From JBCCXL01 sp039191605 (lineage in GTDB: Bacteria > Acidobacteriota > Thermoanaerobaculia > Multivoradales > JAHZIX01), in contig JBCCXL010000014.1 in the NCBI GenBank assembly GCA_039191605.1, positions 62,001 to 126,000 on the forward strand: a stretch of DNA of 64,000 nucleotides, given 5' to 3'. The position numbers were made by a program, and so were the translations under genes. Of this stretch, positions 45,701-52,138 are shown piece after piece. The number at the start of each line of letters is the position of its first letter. Within the stretch, counting starts at the first letter, position 1. The notes beneath the pieces are model-generated. The model had not been told where the DNA came from. It ran no database searches and saw only the letters and a program-made list of their open reading frames with translations.

Positions 45701-48700
45701 ACGACGGCTGGCGCCGAGGGGAGGCGCCGACCCTGGCGCCGCTGCCGGTGCAATACGGTGACTTCGCCGCCTGGCAGCGGGGCTGGCTGGAGGGGGAGCG
45801 GCTGGAGGCCCAGCTGGACTTCTGGCGCCGCACTCTGGCGGACCATCCGATGGTGCTGGAGCTGCCGGCGGACCGCCGCCGCCCGGCGGCGCCGACCTTC
45901 CGCGGCGCTCGCCACACCCTCCATCTTCCCGCCGCCGAGGGCCTGGTGGCCTGGGGCCGAGGCCAGGGAGCGACGGCCTTCATGACTCTGCTGGCGGCCT
46001 TCGGCGCCACCCTCGGTCGACTGGCGGTGGACGACGAGCCGATCCTCGGCACCCCGGTGGCGAACCGCCCGCGGGCCGAGCTGGAGAGCCTCATCGGCTT
46101 CTTCGTCAACTCCCTGCCGCTGCGCCTCTCGCTGCAGGGGGATCCCTCCTTCGCCACCCTGGTGGACCGGGTGCGTAGCCTCACCCTGGACGCCTTCGCC
46201 CACCAGGATGTGCCCTTCGAAAGCCTGGTGGAGGCCCTGCGGCCGGCGCGGGATCTCTCCCGCACGCCGATCTTCCAGGTGATGTTCGCCCTCCAGGAGC
46301 TGCCGCCGGGAGAGGAGCTGGGCCTCGGCGAGGCCAGCCTGGAGGCCATGGCCTACGGTCGAGATACGGTGCTCTTCGACCTCAATCTCGACCTCATGGC
46401 CTTCGAGGACGGCAGCTTCGGCGGCGCTCTGGAGCTCAGCCTCGATCTCTTTGACGTCTCCACCGCCGCCCGCCTCGCCTCTTCCTTCCGGGAGCTGGTG
46501 GCGGGCGCCGCGGCGGCGCCGGAGACCCCGGTGTCGCAGCTGCGGCTGCTCACCGCCGGTCAGCGCCATCAGCTGCTGCTGGAAGACCCGGGGCGCCGAA
46601 TTTTCCCGGGAGTGGCTTCATCCCTATCTGAGATTCTGTGGTCCGAGCGCTTCGCCGCCGCCGTGGAAGACCGGGGCGAGGCCGCGGCGCTGATCCACGG
46701 CGAGGGCTCCTTCAGCTTCCGGGAGCTGGCGGCGGGAGCCACGGCGGTAGCCGCCCACCTGATCCAGCGGGTAGGTCCGCTGAACGGCGAGGCGCCGGTG
46801 GGCCTCGCCGCCGGGCGCTCGCTGCCCGCCGCCGCGGCGCTGCTGGGCATTCTCGAAGCCGGAGCTCCCTTCCTCACCCTGGATCCCTCCTACCCCGGGT
46901 CTCGACTGCGGGGGATGGTTTCCGACGCCGGCCTCTGCGCGGTGGTGGTGGACGCCGCTGGGCGCGAGGCCCTGGCGGCGGTGGCGGATCTCGGCGTGCC
47001 CCTGCTCGCTCTCGAAGAGCTCACCGATCCCGCCGCCCTCTCCGCCGAGGCCGCGGCGGCGGCGATCGCCCAACGGCCGCCGATTCATCCTCAGCAGGCG
47101 GCCTATCTCTTCTATACCTCCGGCTCCACCGGCCGCCCCAAGGGCGCGGTGATCCGTCACCAGGCCTTCAGCGAGTACGTCGAGGCCTGCGCCTCGGCCC
47201 TGGATCTCGGGCCTCAGGATCGCTTCCTGCAATTCGCCTCCTGGAGCTTCGACGTGGCGGTGGAGGAACTCTTTCCGGCGTGGAGCGCCGGCGCCGCGGT
47301 GGTGCTGGCGGAGCCGGCGGAGCTGGAGCAGCCGGAGAGCTTCCAGCGGCGGCTGGAGGAATCGAAGATCACCGCCGTAGAGCTGCCCACCGCCTTCTGG
47401 CAGGAATGGACCCGGTCTCTAGTGCTGGAGGCTCTCTCTCCGCCGGAGGCGCTGCGCTTCGTCATCGTCGGTGGAGAGCGTATGCAGCGGGAACGGCTGC
47501 GGGATTGGCAGCAGCTCCAGCAGCGCCTGCCGGAGTCTCGCCGCTGCCGCCTGATCCACGTCTACGGCCTCACCGAGACCACCGTCACCTCCTCCTTCCA
47601 TCACGCCCTGCCGGGGCGGGAAGTCCCCCTCTCCGGCGGCGAGCTGCCGGTGGGAAGGCCGCTGGACCCGGTGCGGGTGCAGGTGCTGGATCCCCACGGT
47701 GAGCCCTGCCCGCCGGGAGTGGAGGGGGAGGTCTACATCGGTGGTCCGCTGGTGGGCGGCGGCTATCGAGGCCGCCCGGCGCGCACCGCCCAATCCTTCG
47801 TGCCGGATCCCTACGGCGCTGTCTTCGCCGCCCCCGGCGAGCGCCTCTACCGCACCGGCGACCGCGGACGCCGCCTCGCCGACGGCGGCCTAGAGCTTCT
47901 GGGCCGCTTCGACCACCAGGTCAAGGTGCGGGGCTTCCGGGTGGAGCCCGGCGAGGTGGAGGCCGCTCTGGCGGCGCTGGACGGGGTGGCGGAAGCGGTG
48001 GTGCTGCTGCGGGAAGATCGCCCCGGGGACAAGCGCCTGGTGGGCTATTGGACCTCGCCTGGCTCTACGGCTGAATCGTCCGCTGCTGAATCGCCGGCGG
48101 CGGAGATCGGCGAGGGAGACCTGCGCCGCCTGCTGGGAGAGCAGCTGCCGGAGCACATGGTGCCCTCCCGCCTGCTGCGGCTGGACTCCCTGCCCCTGTC
48201 TCCCAACGGCAAGGTGGACCGCCGCGCGCTGCCGGCGCCGGAGGGGCGAGGAGAGCTGGAGAACCCCTTCATCGCCCCGGAGAGCGCCGAGGAGAAGGCG
48301 CTGGCGGCCCTGTGGTCGGAGGTCCTGGGGGTGGAGCCCATCGGCCTCGACGACGACTTCTTCGGTCTCGGCGGTCATTCCCTGCTGGCCACCCGACTGG
48401 CGGCGGGGATCCGCCGCCGCTTCGCCGTGGAGCTGCCGCTGCGGCGGCTCTTCGAGGCGCCGACGGTGCGTCAGCTGGCGGCGGTGATCGCCGGCTCCGC
48501 CGCGGCTCCGGCGGGTGAGGCTGAGTCTGGGGACATTCCTCTGGCGCCGCAAGGGCCCGCGCCCCTCTCCTTCGCTCAGGAGCGGCTGTGGTTCCTGGAG
48601 CAGCTGGAGGGTCCCAGCTCCCTCTACAACCTGCCCTCCTCGGTGCGCATGCGCGGAGCCCTGGATCGCCGGGCCCTCGACCGGGCCCTGAGCGCCATCG

Positions 48701-51700
48701 TCCGCCGTCATCAGGCTCTGCGTACCCGCTTCCTCGCCACCGAGGCTCTAGGAGATAAGACTCCGGCAGGAGAGGCAGCGGTCTATCAGCTGCCCCTGCC
48801 TTCACCTCACCAGGTGCTGCGGCGGGTGGACCTCAGCGGCCTCGACTCGGAGCTGGCGGCCCAGGAGCTCCAGCGCCTCGCCGGCCAGGAGGCCCGCCTG
48901 CCCTTCGACCTCGCCAGCGGCGAGCTGCTGCGGGGGGTGCTGGTGGCGCTCTCGCCGGATCACCACGGCCTGCTCTTCACCGTCCACCACATCGCCTCCG
49001 ACGCCTGGTCCGCCGGGGTGCTGCTACAGGAGCTGGGGGCCCTCTACGACGCCTTCCGCTCGTTGCCCGAGGGGGCGTCAGATGGGGCGCCAGATGAAGC
49101 CATCGCCGCCGCCGTGGATCCCCTGCCGATCCAGTATTCCGACTTCGCCGCCTGGCAGCGTCAGCGCCTGGCGGGGGAGCGGCTGGAGACGGAGCTGGCT
49201 TTCTGGCGCCAGCGCCTGGACGCCAGCGCCGCGCCCCTGGAGCTGCCGGCGGATCGCCCCCGGCCGCCCCTCCAGACCTTCCGCGGAGCCCATCAGCGGG
49301 CCTTTTTCGGCGAGGATCTGCGGGAACCCCTGGGAGCCGTGGCGCGCGAGCGTCGGGCGACCCCCTTCGCGGTGCTCGGCGCCGCCTTCGCCCTGCTGCT
49401 GAGCAAGCTCAGCGGTCGCCGCGACCTGCATCTCGGCGTGCCCTGGGCGGGTCGCGAGCATCCCCAGACCCAGGGGCTCATCGGCTTCTTCGTCAACACC
49501 CTGGTGCTGGCCCTGGAGGTGGATCCGGAAGCCTCCTTCCTGCAGCTGGTGGATCAGGTGCGGGAGCGCCTGCTGGAGGCCCAGAGTCACGGCGAGGTGC
49601 CCTTCGAGAAGCTGGTGGAGGCCCTGGCGCCGAAGCGCAACCTCGCCCATTCCCCCCTCTTCCAGGTGCTGCTCAACCTGGAGGCCGGCACCGGCGCCGA
49701 GGGAGAGGCCGCCGCCACCACCTTGCCGGGGCTTGCCCTGGAGCCTTTGGGCATGGAGGTGGGGACGGCGAAATACGACCTGACGCTGGCCCTCACCGAC
49801 GACGGCGAGCGCCTCGCCGGCGCCCTGGAGCACAACCTCGATCTCTTCGACGCCACCACCGCCCGCCGCTGGATCGCCGCCCTGCGGCAGCTGCTGTCGG
49901 CGGCCCTGGAGCGGCCGGAGGGGGCCCTCGGCGCCCTGCCGCTGCTGTCGGCGGCCCAGCGCCATCAGGTGCTGGCGGAGCAGGGGGCGGCCCCCGCCGC
50001 GTCGCCGCTGCTGCCGGGAGAGAGCGCTCTCACCCTGCCGCAGCTGCTGCGGGAAGCGGCGCAACGCTGGCCGGCGCAGCCCTTCCTGGCGACGCCACAA
50101 GGCTGGCTGGATCGGCAAACGGTGTGGCAGCGGGCCCAGAAGGTCGCGGCGGCGGTAGCCGCCCTCATCGCCTCGGTGCCGGCGGAAGCCCCGGTGGCGG
50201 TGCTGCTGGAGCGCGGCCCGGGAGCGCTGCCGGTGCTCATAGGCCTCTCCCTGCTGGGGCGCCCCTACGTGCCCCTGGATCCGCAGCATCCGGCGGCGCG
50301 GCTGTCGCTGGTGCTGGAGGACGCCGGTGCGGTGGCGCTGGTGGCCAGCGATTCGGTCTCCCTGCCGGCGGAGCTCCAGGCCCACGGCGACGACCTGCCC
50401 CAGCTGGTGGTGGACGCCGGGGGACGGGTGCTGGCGGAGTCTGGAGAGGCTGCTTCCATGGAAGGTGCGCCCGCTGAAGGGGCTTCAGAGGCAGGCTTCC
50501 AGAGCTCGTCGCTAGATCCGTCGACGCTGCTCTACGTGCTCTACACCTCCGGCTCCACCGGCCGTCCCAAGGGGGTGGAGATCAGCCATCGAGCGGCCCT
50601 CGCCTTCCTCCGCGGCATGGCCCAGCCGGATGCCGGCGGCGAGCCTCTGCTGACGCCCTGGGATCACCTGCTCTCGGTCACCACCCTGGCCTTCGATATC
50701 TCCTTCCTGGAGCTCTTCCTGCCCCTCGTCACCGGCGCCCGATTGCAGGTGGCGACGGCGGCCCAGAGCGCCGACGGCGAGGCCCTGGCGGCGCTGCTGA
50801 GCTCTATCGCGCCGGCTTCCGCCCAGGCGGCCAGCGGCCGCACGGTGCTACAGGCCACCCCCGCCACCTGGCGTCTGCTGCTGGCGGTGGGCTGGCGACC
50901 GACTGCTCCCTTCCTCGCCCTCAGCGGCGGCGAGGCGCTGCCGGTGCCGCTGGCGGCCTCGCTGCTGGAGGCCGGCTGTCAGCTGCGCAATCTCTACGGC
51001 CCGACGGAGGCCACGGTGTGGGCTACCAGCTCGGCGCTGGGGGCTGCCAGTCGACCGGTGACCGCCGCTGCCCCCCTGGGCCGAGCGCTGCCGGGCTATC
51101 AGACCCTGGTGCTGGACGCCGTCGGGGAGCCGGTGCCCGCCGGGGTGCCGGGGCAGCTGCATCTGGCGGGGGCGGCGCTGGCCCGGGGCTATCGCCAGCG
51201 GCCGGCCCTCACCGCGGCGACCTTCCGACCCCACGGCGACCGCGGCGACGGCGAGCGCCTGTACCGCACCGGGGATCTGGTGCGCCGCCGCCCGGACGGC
51301 ACTCTCGATTTCCTCGGCCGAATCGATCATCAGCTCAAGCTGCGGGGTTTCCGCATCGAGAGCGGCGAGATCGAGGTGGTGCTGGAGCAGCAGCCGGCGG
51401 TGCGACAGGCGGTGGTGATGCTGCGGCTGGCTCCCGACGCCGCCGAAGATTCCGATCCGCGCCTGGTGGCCTACGTCGTGGCGGCGCAGCCCGGTAACCT
51501 CGACGAGGCCCGCCGGGACGCCCTCGAGAGCTCCCTGCGGCAGAGCCTGGGGGAGCGGCTGCCGGCCTACATGCAGCCCTCCGCCTGGGTATTCCTGGAA
51601 TCCCTGCCGCTGACCCCCAACGGCAAGGTGGACCGCCGCGCCCTGCCGCAGCCGGAGGCCCGCCGCGGCGCCGTCGGCGGGCAGCGGGTGGCGCCCCGCA

Positions 51701-52053
51701 ACGCCCTGGAGCGGCGCCTCGGGGCGCTGTGGGCGGAAGTCCTGGGCGTGCCGGAGGTCGGCCGCGACGACAACTTCTTCGAGCTCGGCGGCCATTCCCT
51801 GCTGCTGGTGCGGCTGCGGCAGCGGCTGACGGAAGCCCTGGGGGAGGAGCTCGGCCGCGAGATTCCCTTGGTGGACCTCTTCCGCTTCCCCTCCGTCGCC
51901 GCCCTCGCCCGCCATCTCGCCGCGGACCTGCCGGAGCGAGCGCCGGACGCCGCCGATGCCCGCCGCCGGGCCGCCGCCAAGCGCCAGGCCCTGGAGGACC
52001 GTCGTCGCCGCCGCGGTCCCCGCGGCGGCCGGGATCCCCGCCGCCGCCGCTGA
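36784..52053 (+). CDS. Giant NRPS, four modules: C-A(nMT)-T-C-A-T-C-A-T-C-A-T
   Basis: 5089 residues from a TTG start. The basic N-terminal helix LKERLAKLSPEQRRKLLEKL probably receives the acidic tail upstream. Module 1: C HHIIADG (223); A3 near 729; pocket DFWNVGMVHK, one residue from the threonine code DFWNIGMVHK; N-methyltransferase inserted before A9/A10; T Ser1581. Module 2: HHIVVDG (1824); A3 near 2338; pocket DAFWLGGTFK (valine); T Ser2750. Module 3: HHAASDG (2953); A3 near 3441; pocket DVEEIGVVTK (unassigned, two Glu); T Ser3866. Module 4: HHIASDA (4068); A3 near 4584; pocket DILQLGLVWK, one residue from the glycine code DILQLGLIWK; T Ser5005. Predicted segment: N-methyl-Thr - Val - X - Gly. 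The C-terminus is Arg-rich (DRRRRRGPRGGRDPRRRR) and faces a KS-starting protein after an 85-bp gap. No epimerization domain is present. Confidence 0.97.
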   Translation: MSGLKERLAKLSPEQRRKLLEKLAAREGGGAQTTPPSAGEESKAAASSAEAQEAGTPGAAAQDAVAQEAVAPETAAATTIIPRAPRDGSPLPVSFAQQRLWFLDQMQPGNPFYNVPSALRFQGRLRPAALALTLSALSLRQEALRVRFPARDGQPVQLVAEAAAVPLPTVDLSALEPKRRIATALALTAAEARAPFHLARGPLARFRLLRLSAEDHVLLLNFHHIIADGWSLGVLVKELETLYASAYHGERESGESAGDVTGAIAAIASTLPPLPVQYADFAVWQRRELGGGELERQLGYWREKLADLPTLDLPKDRPRPVFQRFRGRRHELRVSASVLEALESRWTGGEQTLFMVLLAAFSSFLARTTHQRDIVVGSPIANRGQRELEALVGFFVNSLVLRSDLSGDPTFHAAAEGARAVALEAYDHQDVPFEKLVEELQPERHLASNPLFQVVLALQNAPVGRLELPEVEVSLFGADGEVTCRFDLQLDLWPGDGADEGALVGALQYDVDLFDATTIARLGEAFLTLLAGAAEQPRTPISQLPLLDQAQRQQLVEIGAAREVPTAPGGDEALAESPNLWARFLTVARRQPESVAVRCEERSLTYGQLATRALALGRRLVAQGVQPEDRVGLALERSEALVEALLGILAAGAAYLPLDPDYPQERLAYLLEDSGAAAVITRRGLLESLPPLGETPAVLIDQLEGDSGTADTSFREDGLPSVGRDHAAYVIYTSGTTGRPKGVLIPHGRVQRLFDISQPYFHFGPQDVWTLFHSVSFDFSVWELWGALAYGGELVVVPYLTSRSPEAFLELLEERRVTVLNQTPSAFLALDRADADGRRSAVLALRWVVFGGEALDVATLAPWYRDRGNDAQLVNMYGITETTVHVTYQLLRPEDARPSSQDGVPENTGAIGRPLEDLSHQVLDSEGRLLPLGVPGELQVGGAGVARGYLGRPALTADRFRPDPLGATPGARLYRTGDLVRHRGDGSLVYLGRIDHQVKVRGFRIELGEIEAALTAHPAVARSLVMLRPGEDGSGAQSGDENLVAYVVQARGLGGDERDQVGQWNEVFDETYGRGERFEEESPDFNISGWDSHVTGGEIPAPEMGRWLEDTLEGIEARLQGLASPQRRVLEIGCGTGMILFRVAPDCDRYVGTDLSAEALAYVERHLGDELSPRVELLERPGTDFSALQTASFDAVVINSVIQYFPSGEYLERVITRAVDVLAPGGFLFLGDLRSLPLLDVFHVAAEVHRAQREGEPELSRKDLARRVDLARMQENELVLDPALFFQLAQRLPRVSRLEIVPKGSRDRNELSLFRYQAILHIASEEGVGGAAESASVEPATVAPTWLDWRGQQLVQGDDLRALESWMQSPRGPAADVAVALAAVPEGRLTEVLALQQLLWDESEAGEATVLDLAATAATTAAAGPEVEDWLRLGRDLGRRVDLSWARHEGGALDVVLSPEGAPPPSLPAPEERRGALYNEPLLGAFARRVVPELRGWLEDRLPVFMVPNHFVLLAEFPRTPNGKIDRRGLPAPEKVRGEPASTFVAPRTATEELVAEVFAEVLAIDGVGAEDDFFALGGHSLLATRAVARLRERSGQDLALRSLFETSTVEELAQRLDAGGGTAVPEVDAAQRAVGSSLDSSLGSSMAGGASAREAQGGASPALGLRSAPPLVPVPRDRPLPLSFAQERLWFLSQLDADSSVYNELMEVPFHGPRDLRSLHRALEDLVSRHEILRTTYAEVDGRPVQQIAVAGSSFARPALPVVDLRGLPTERRGRLAAQLADRLRRRPFDLRRDLPLRPLLTLLEDRPEARDDARRHLAVCLHHIVVDGWSSGLLRRDMESLYEARRRGVSSPLPPPALHYADFAAWQRRWFRGPVLEAQLDFWRQRLRDLEPLELPGDRPRPTVVSGAAALASRRWDRLTTARLRRAASGVGGTLFMLLGAAFGAVVARMAGAEEAVFGTPVANRRRRELESVVGFFVNLLVLRFPVRRESGFQGLLEDVKERALEAFEAQDLPLEKLVEELAPDRDLSRNPFFQLCFQVLQSATAAPGRGSEEPARNASPEAGSEGDSEASSAAPTLEDVAVGAKFDLHLAVVDEGETLISVLEYRPELYDASTAARLLQSLEVFTLAALESVSRGEDRPLAALPLTTDAQRHQLLAEWSGAGRSTSFALGIEELDAQPQDLWSAFSAAAAEHGESPALGWGESWWSYGEVKARAQVLAVRLAAGGVGPGARVGLALERSPQLVVAMLATLRLGAAYVPLDPAFPPSRLELMAADAHLAAVCADAAGAAAVPTVAGEGSSLPVLRLDLLGEGTGEDAAAALPPLGAAACAEALAYVLYTSGSTGRPKGVAVPHGAVLRLVQRGACWHDFGPHRTYLFHSPAAFDASTFEIWGALVHGARLAVLPAGPAGSEEVVRGAVAAGVDTLWLTAALFHRAVEEQGEELASIATVLAGGDVLDPLAVARFRELAADSGARLVNGYGPTENTTFTCCWRSPRWTDGDAAARGSLAPVPVGHPVDGTFVAVVDRQLRPLPAGAVGELVTGGAGLAWGYVDQPARSAEVFVPDALSGAFGGRLYRTGDGARWHGEGSIDFLGRRDRQVKVRGHRVELGEVEAQLRTLPGVGEAVVAARPVSQNGAGSELRLVAWVGGSGEEAVAPDVAALRSALRRLLPEAFVPEAFVPLDRLPLTPAGKVDRRALPSVEAAVAPAAGAEAPRSAEEEIVAGVLAQVLERPRVGVEDDFFELGGHSLLATRAVGRLRQAFEVELPLSALFESPTPRALAARLVALRRGAGAEAPPLRPREDSAASAPLSFAQERLWFLDQLEPGSVFYNMPHPVRLRGPLDPGALARALATVVERHQVLRSAFPAAAAATPVQRVLAAPGLELLPAVDLSGLPPEVAAAEAHRLAAAEAARPFALDRGPLLRAALVRLPEGADASSAEAQDHVLLLTVHHAASDGWSTGLLLTELRTAYDGWRRGEAPTLAPLPVQYGDFAAWQRGWLEGERLEAQLDFWRRTLADHPMVLELPADRRRPAAPTFRGARHTLHLPAAEGLVAWGRGQGATAFMTLLAAFGATLGRLAVDDEPILGTPVANRPRAELESLIGFFVNSLPLRLSLQGDPSFATLVDRVRSLTLDAFAHQDVPFESLVEALRPARDLSRTPIFQVMFALQELPPGEELGLGEASLEAMAYGRDTVLFDLNLDLMAFEDGSFGGALELSLDLFDVSTAARLASSFRELVAGAAAAPETPVSQLRLLTAGQRHQLLLEDPGRRIFPGVASSLSEILWSERFAAAVEDRGEAAALIHGEGSFSFRELAAGATAVAAHLIQRVGPLNGEAPVGLAAGRSLPAAAALLGILEAGAPFLTLDPSYPGSRLRGMVSDAGLCAVVVDAAGREALAAVADLGVPLLALEELTDPAALSAEAAAAAIAQRPPIHPQQAAYLFYTSGSTGRPKGAVIRHQAFSEYVEACASALDLGPQDRFLQFASWSFDVAVEELFPAWSAGAAVVLAEPAELEQPESFQRRLEESKITAVELPTAFWQEWTRSLVLEALSPPEALRFVIVGGERMQRERLRDWQQLQQRLPESRRCRLIHVYGLTETTVTSSFHHALPGREVPLSGGELPVGRPLDPVRVQVLDPHGEPCPPGVEGEVYIGGPLVGGGYRGRPARTAQSFVPDPYGAVFAAPGERLYRTGDRGRRLADGGLELLGRFDHQVKVRGFRVEPGEVEAALAALDGVAEAVVLLREDRPGDKRLVGYWTSPGSTAESSAAESPAAEIGEGDLRRLLGEQLPEHMVPSRLLRLDSLPLSPNGKVDRRALPAPEGRGELENPFIAPESAEEKALAALWSEVLGVEPIGLDDDFFGLGGHSLLATRLAAGIRRRFAVELPLRRLFEAPTVRQLAAVIAGSAAAPAGEAESGDIPLAPQGPAPLSFAQERLWFLEQLEGPSSLYNLPSSVRMRGALDRRALDRALSAIVRRHQALRTRFLATEALGDKTPAGEAAVYQLPLPSPHQVLRRVDLSGLDSELAAQELQRLAGQEARLPFDLASGELLRGVLVALSPDHHGLLFTVHHIASDAWSAGVLLQELGALYDAFRSLPEGASDGAPDEAIAAAVDPLPIQYSDFAAWQRQRLAGERLETELAFWRQRLDASAAPLELPADRPRPPLQTFRGAHQRAFFGEDLREPLGAVARERRATPFAVLGAAFALLLSKLSGRRDLHLGVPWAGREHPQTQGLIGFFVNTLVLALEVDPEASFLQLVDQVRERLLEAQSHGEVPFEKLVEALAPKRNLAHSPLFQVLLNLEAGTGAEGEAAATTLPGLALEPLGMEVGTAKYDLTLALTDDGERLAGALEHNLDLFDATTARRWIAALRQLLSAALERPEGALGALPLLSAAQRHQVLAEQGAAPAASPLLPGESALTLPQLLREAAQRWPAQPFLATPQGWLDRQTVWQRAQKVAAAVAALIASVPAEAPVAVLLERGPGALPVLIGLSLLGRPYVPLDPQHPAARLSLVLEDAGAVALVASDSVSLPAELQAHGDDLPQLVVDAGGRVLAESGEAASMEGAPAEGASEAGFQSSSLDPSTLLYVLYTSGSTGRPKGVEISHRAALAFLRGMAQPDAGGEPLLTPWDHLLSVTTLAFDISFLELFLPLVTGARLQVATAAQSADGEALAALLSSIAPASAQAASGRTVLQATPATWRLLLAVGWRPTAPFLALSGGEALPVPLAASLLEAGCQLRNLYGPTEATVWATSSALGAASRPVTAAAPLGRALPGYQTLVLDAVGEPVPAGVPGQLHLAGAALARGYRQRPALTAATFRPHGDRGDGERLYRTGDLVRRRPDGTLDFLGRIDHQLKLRGFRIESGEIEVVLEQQPAVRQAVVMLRLAPDAAEDSDPRLVAYVVAAQPGNLDEARRDALESSLRQSLGERLPAYMQPSAWVFLESLPLTPNGKVDRRALPQPEARRGAVGGQRVAPRNALERRLGALWAEVLGVPEVGRDDNFFELGGHSLLLVRLRQRLTEALGEELGREIPLVDLFRFPSVAALARHLAADLPERAPDAADARRRAAAKRQALEDRRRRRGPRGGRDPRRRR
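39916..41190 (+). other. N-methyltransferase domain inserted in the Thr-like A domain
   Basis: The insertion follows the A8 motif (RGFRIELGEIE) and precedes the A9/A10 region (LPVFMVP, NGKIDR), the usual site for amino-acid N-methyltransferases. It shows the SAM-binding motif VLEIGCGTGMI (from residue 1130), GTDLSAEAL for the second strand, and VVINSVIQYFPS for the motif III region. The front has GWDSHVTGGEIPAPEM, typical of this domain type. It should methylate the alpha-amine of the T-bound Thr before condensation. Confidence 0.9.
51946..52050 (+). other. Arg-rich C-terminal tail of the 5089-residue NRPS (putative docking element to KS)
   Basis: The last ~35 residues contain ARRRAAAKRQALEDRRRRR followed by GPRGGRDPRRRR. 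The next protein begins with a short linker and the mixed, net-acidic helix ARAELIDQLLEERDLRETD before its KS. This repeats the basic-tail-to-KS arrangement seen at 11845-12160, although the two tails are not similar in sequence. Confidence 0.6.
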
Positions 52054-52138
52054 CCCTCGGCGGAACCTTCTAGAAGAACCCTCTCGAGTTTTCCTTTCCC
52101 TTTCTTTCACCGATTCTTCCCTTCACGAGCGATCCATC
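52054..52138 (+). promoter_or_regulatory. 85-bp pyrimidine-rich leader with ACCGAT and ACGAGC elements
   Basis: This is the first non-coding gap in the window. It holds a 10-bp palindrome CTTCTAGAAG (52067-52076), a T/C-rich tract (about 52088-52124), ACCGAT at 52109-52114 and ACGAGC at 52125-52130, 8 bases before the ATG at 52139. There is no good Shine-Dalgarno, so initiation may rely on the unpaired pyrimidine leader. The same two 6-mers occur in the same order before the next gene. I see no convincing -10/-35 promoter or terminator. Confidence 0.5.

Noticed and set aside
52067..52076. Palindrome CTTCTAGAAG as a transcription terminator
   Set aside because: It is a 10-bp palindrome without loop or GC stem and lacks an immediate T run. 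The genes downstream continue the same pathway.
51956..52138. Upstream extension of the KS-AT-ACP-Cy-A-T frame to 51956
   Set aside because: It runs out of frame through the Arg-rich tail of the previous gene and the leader. The KS N-terminal region starts naturally from the ATG at 52139.
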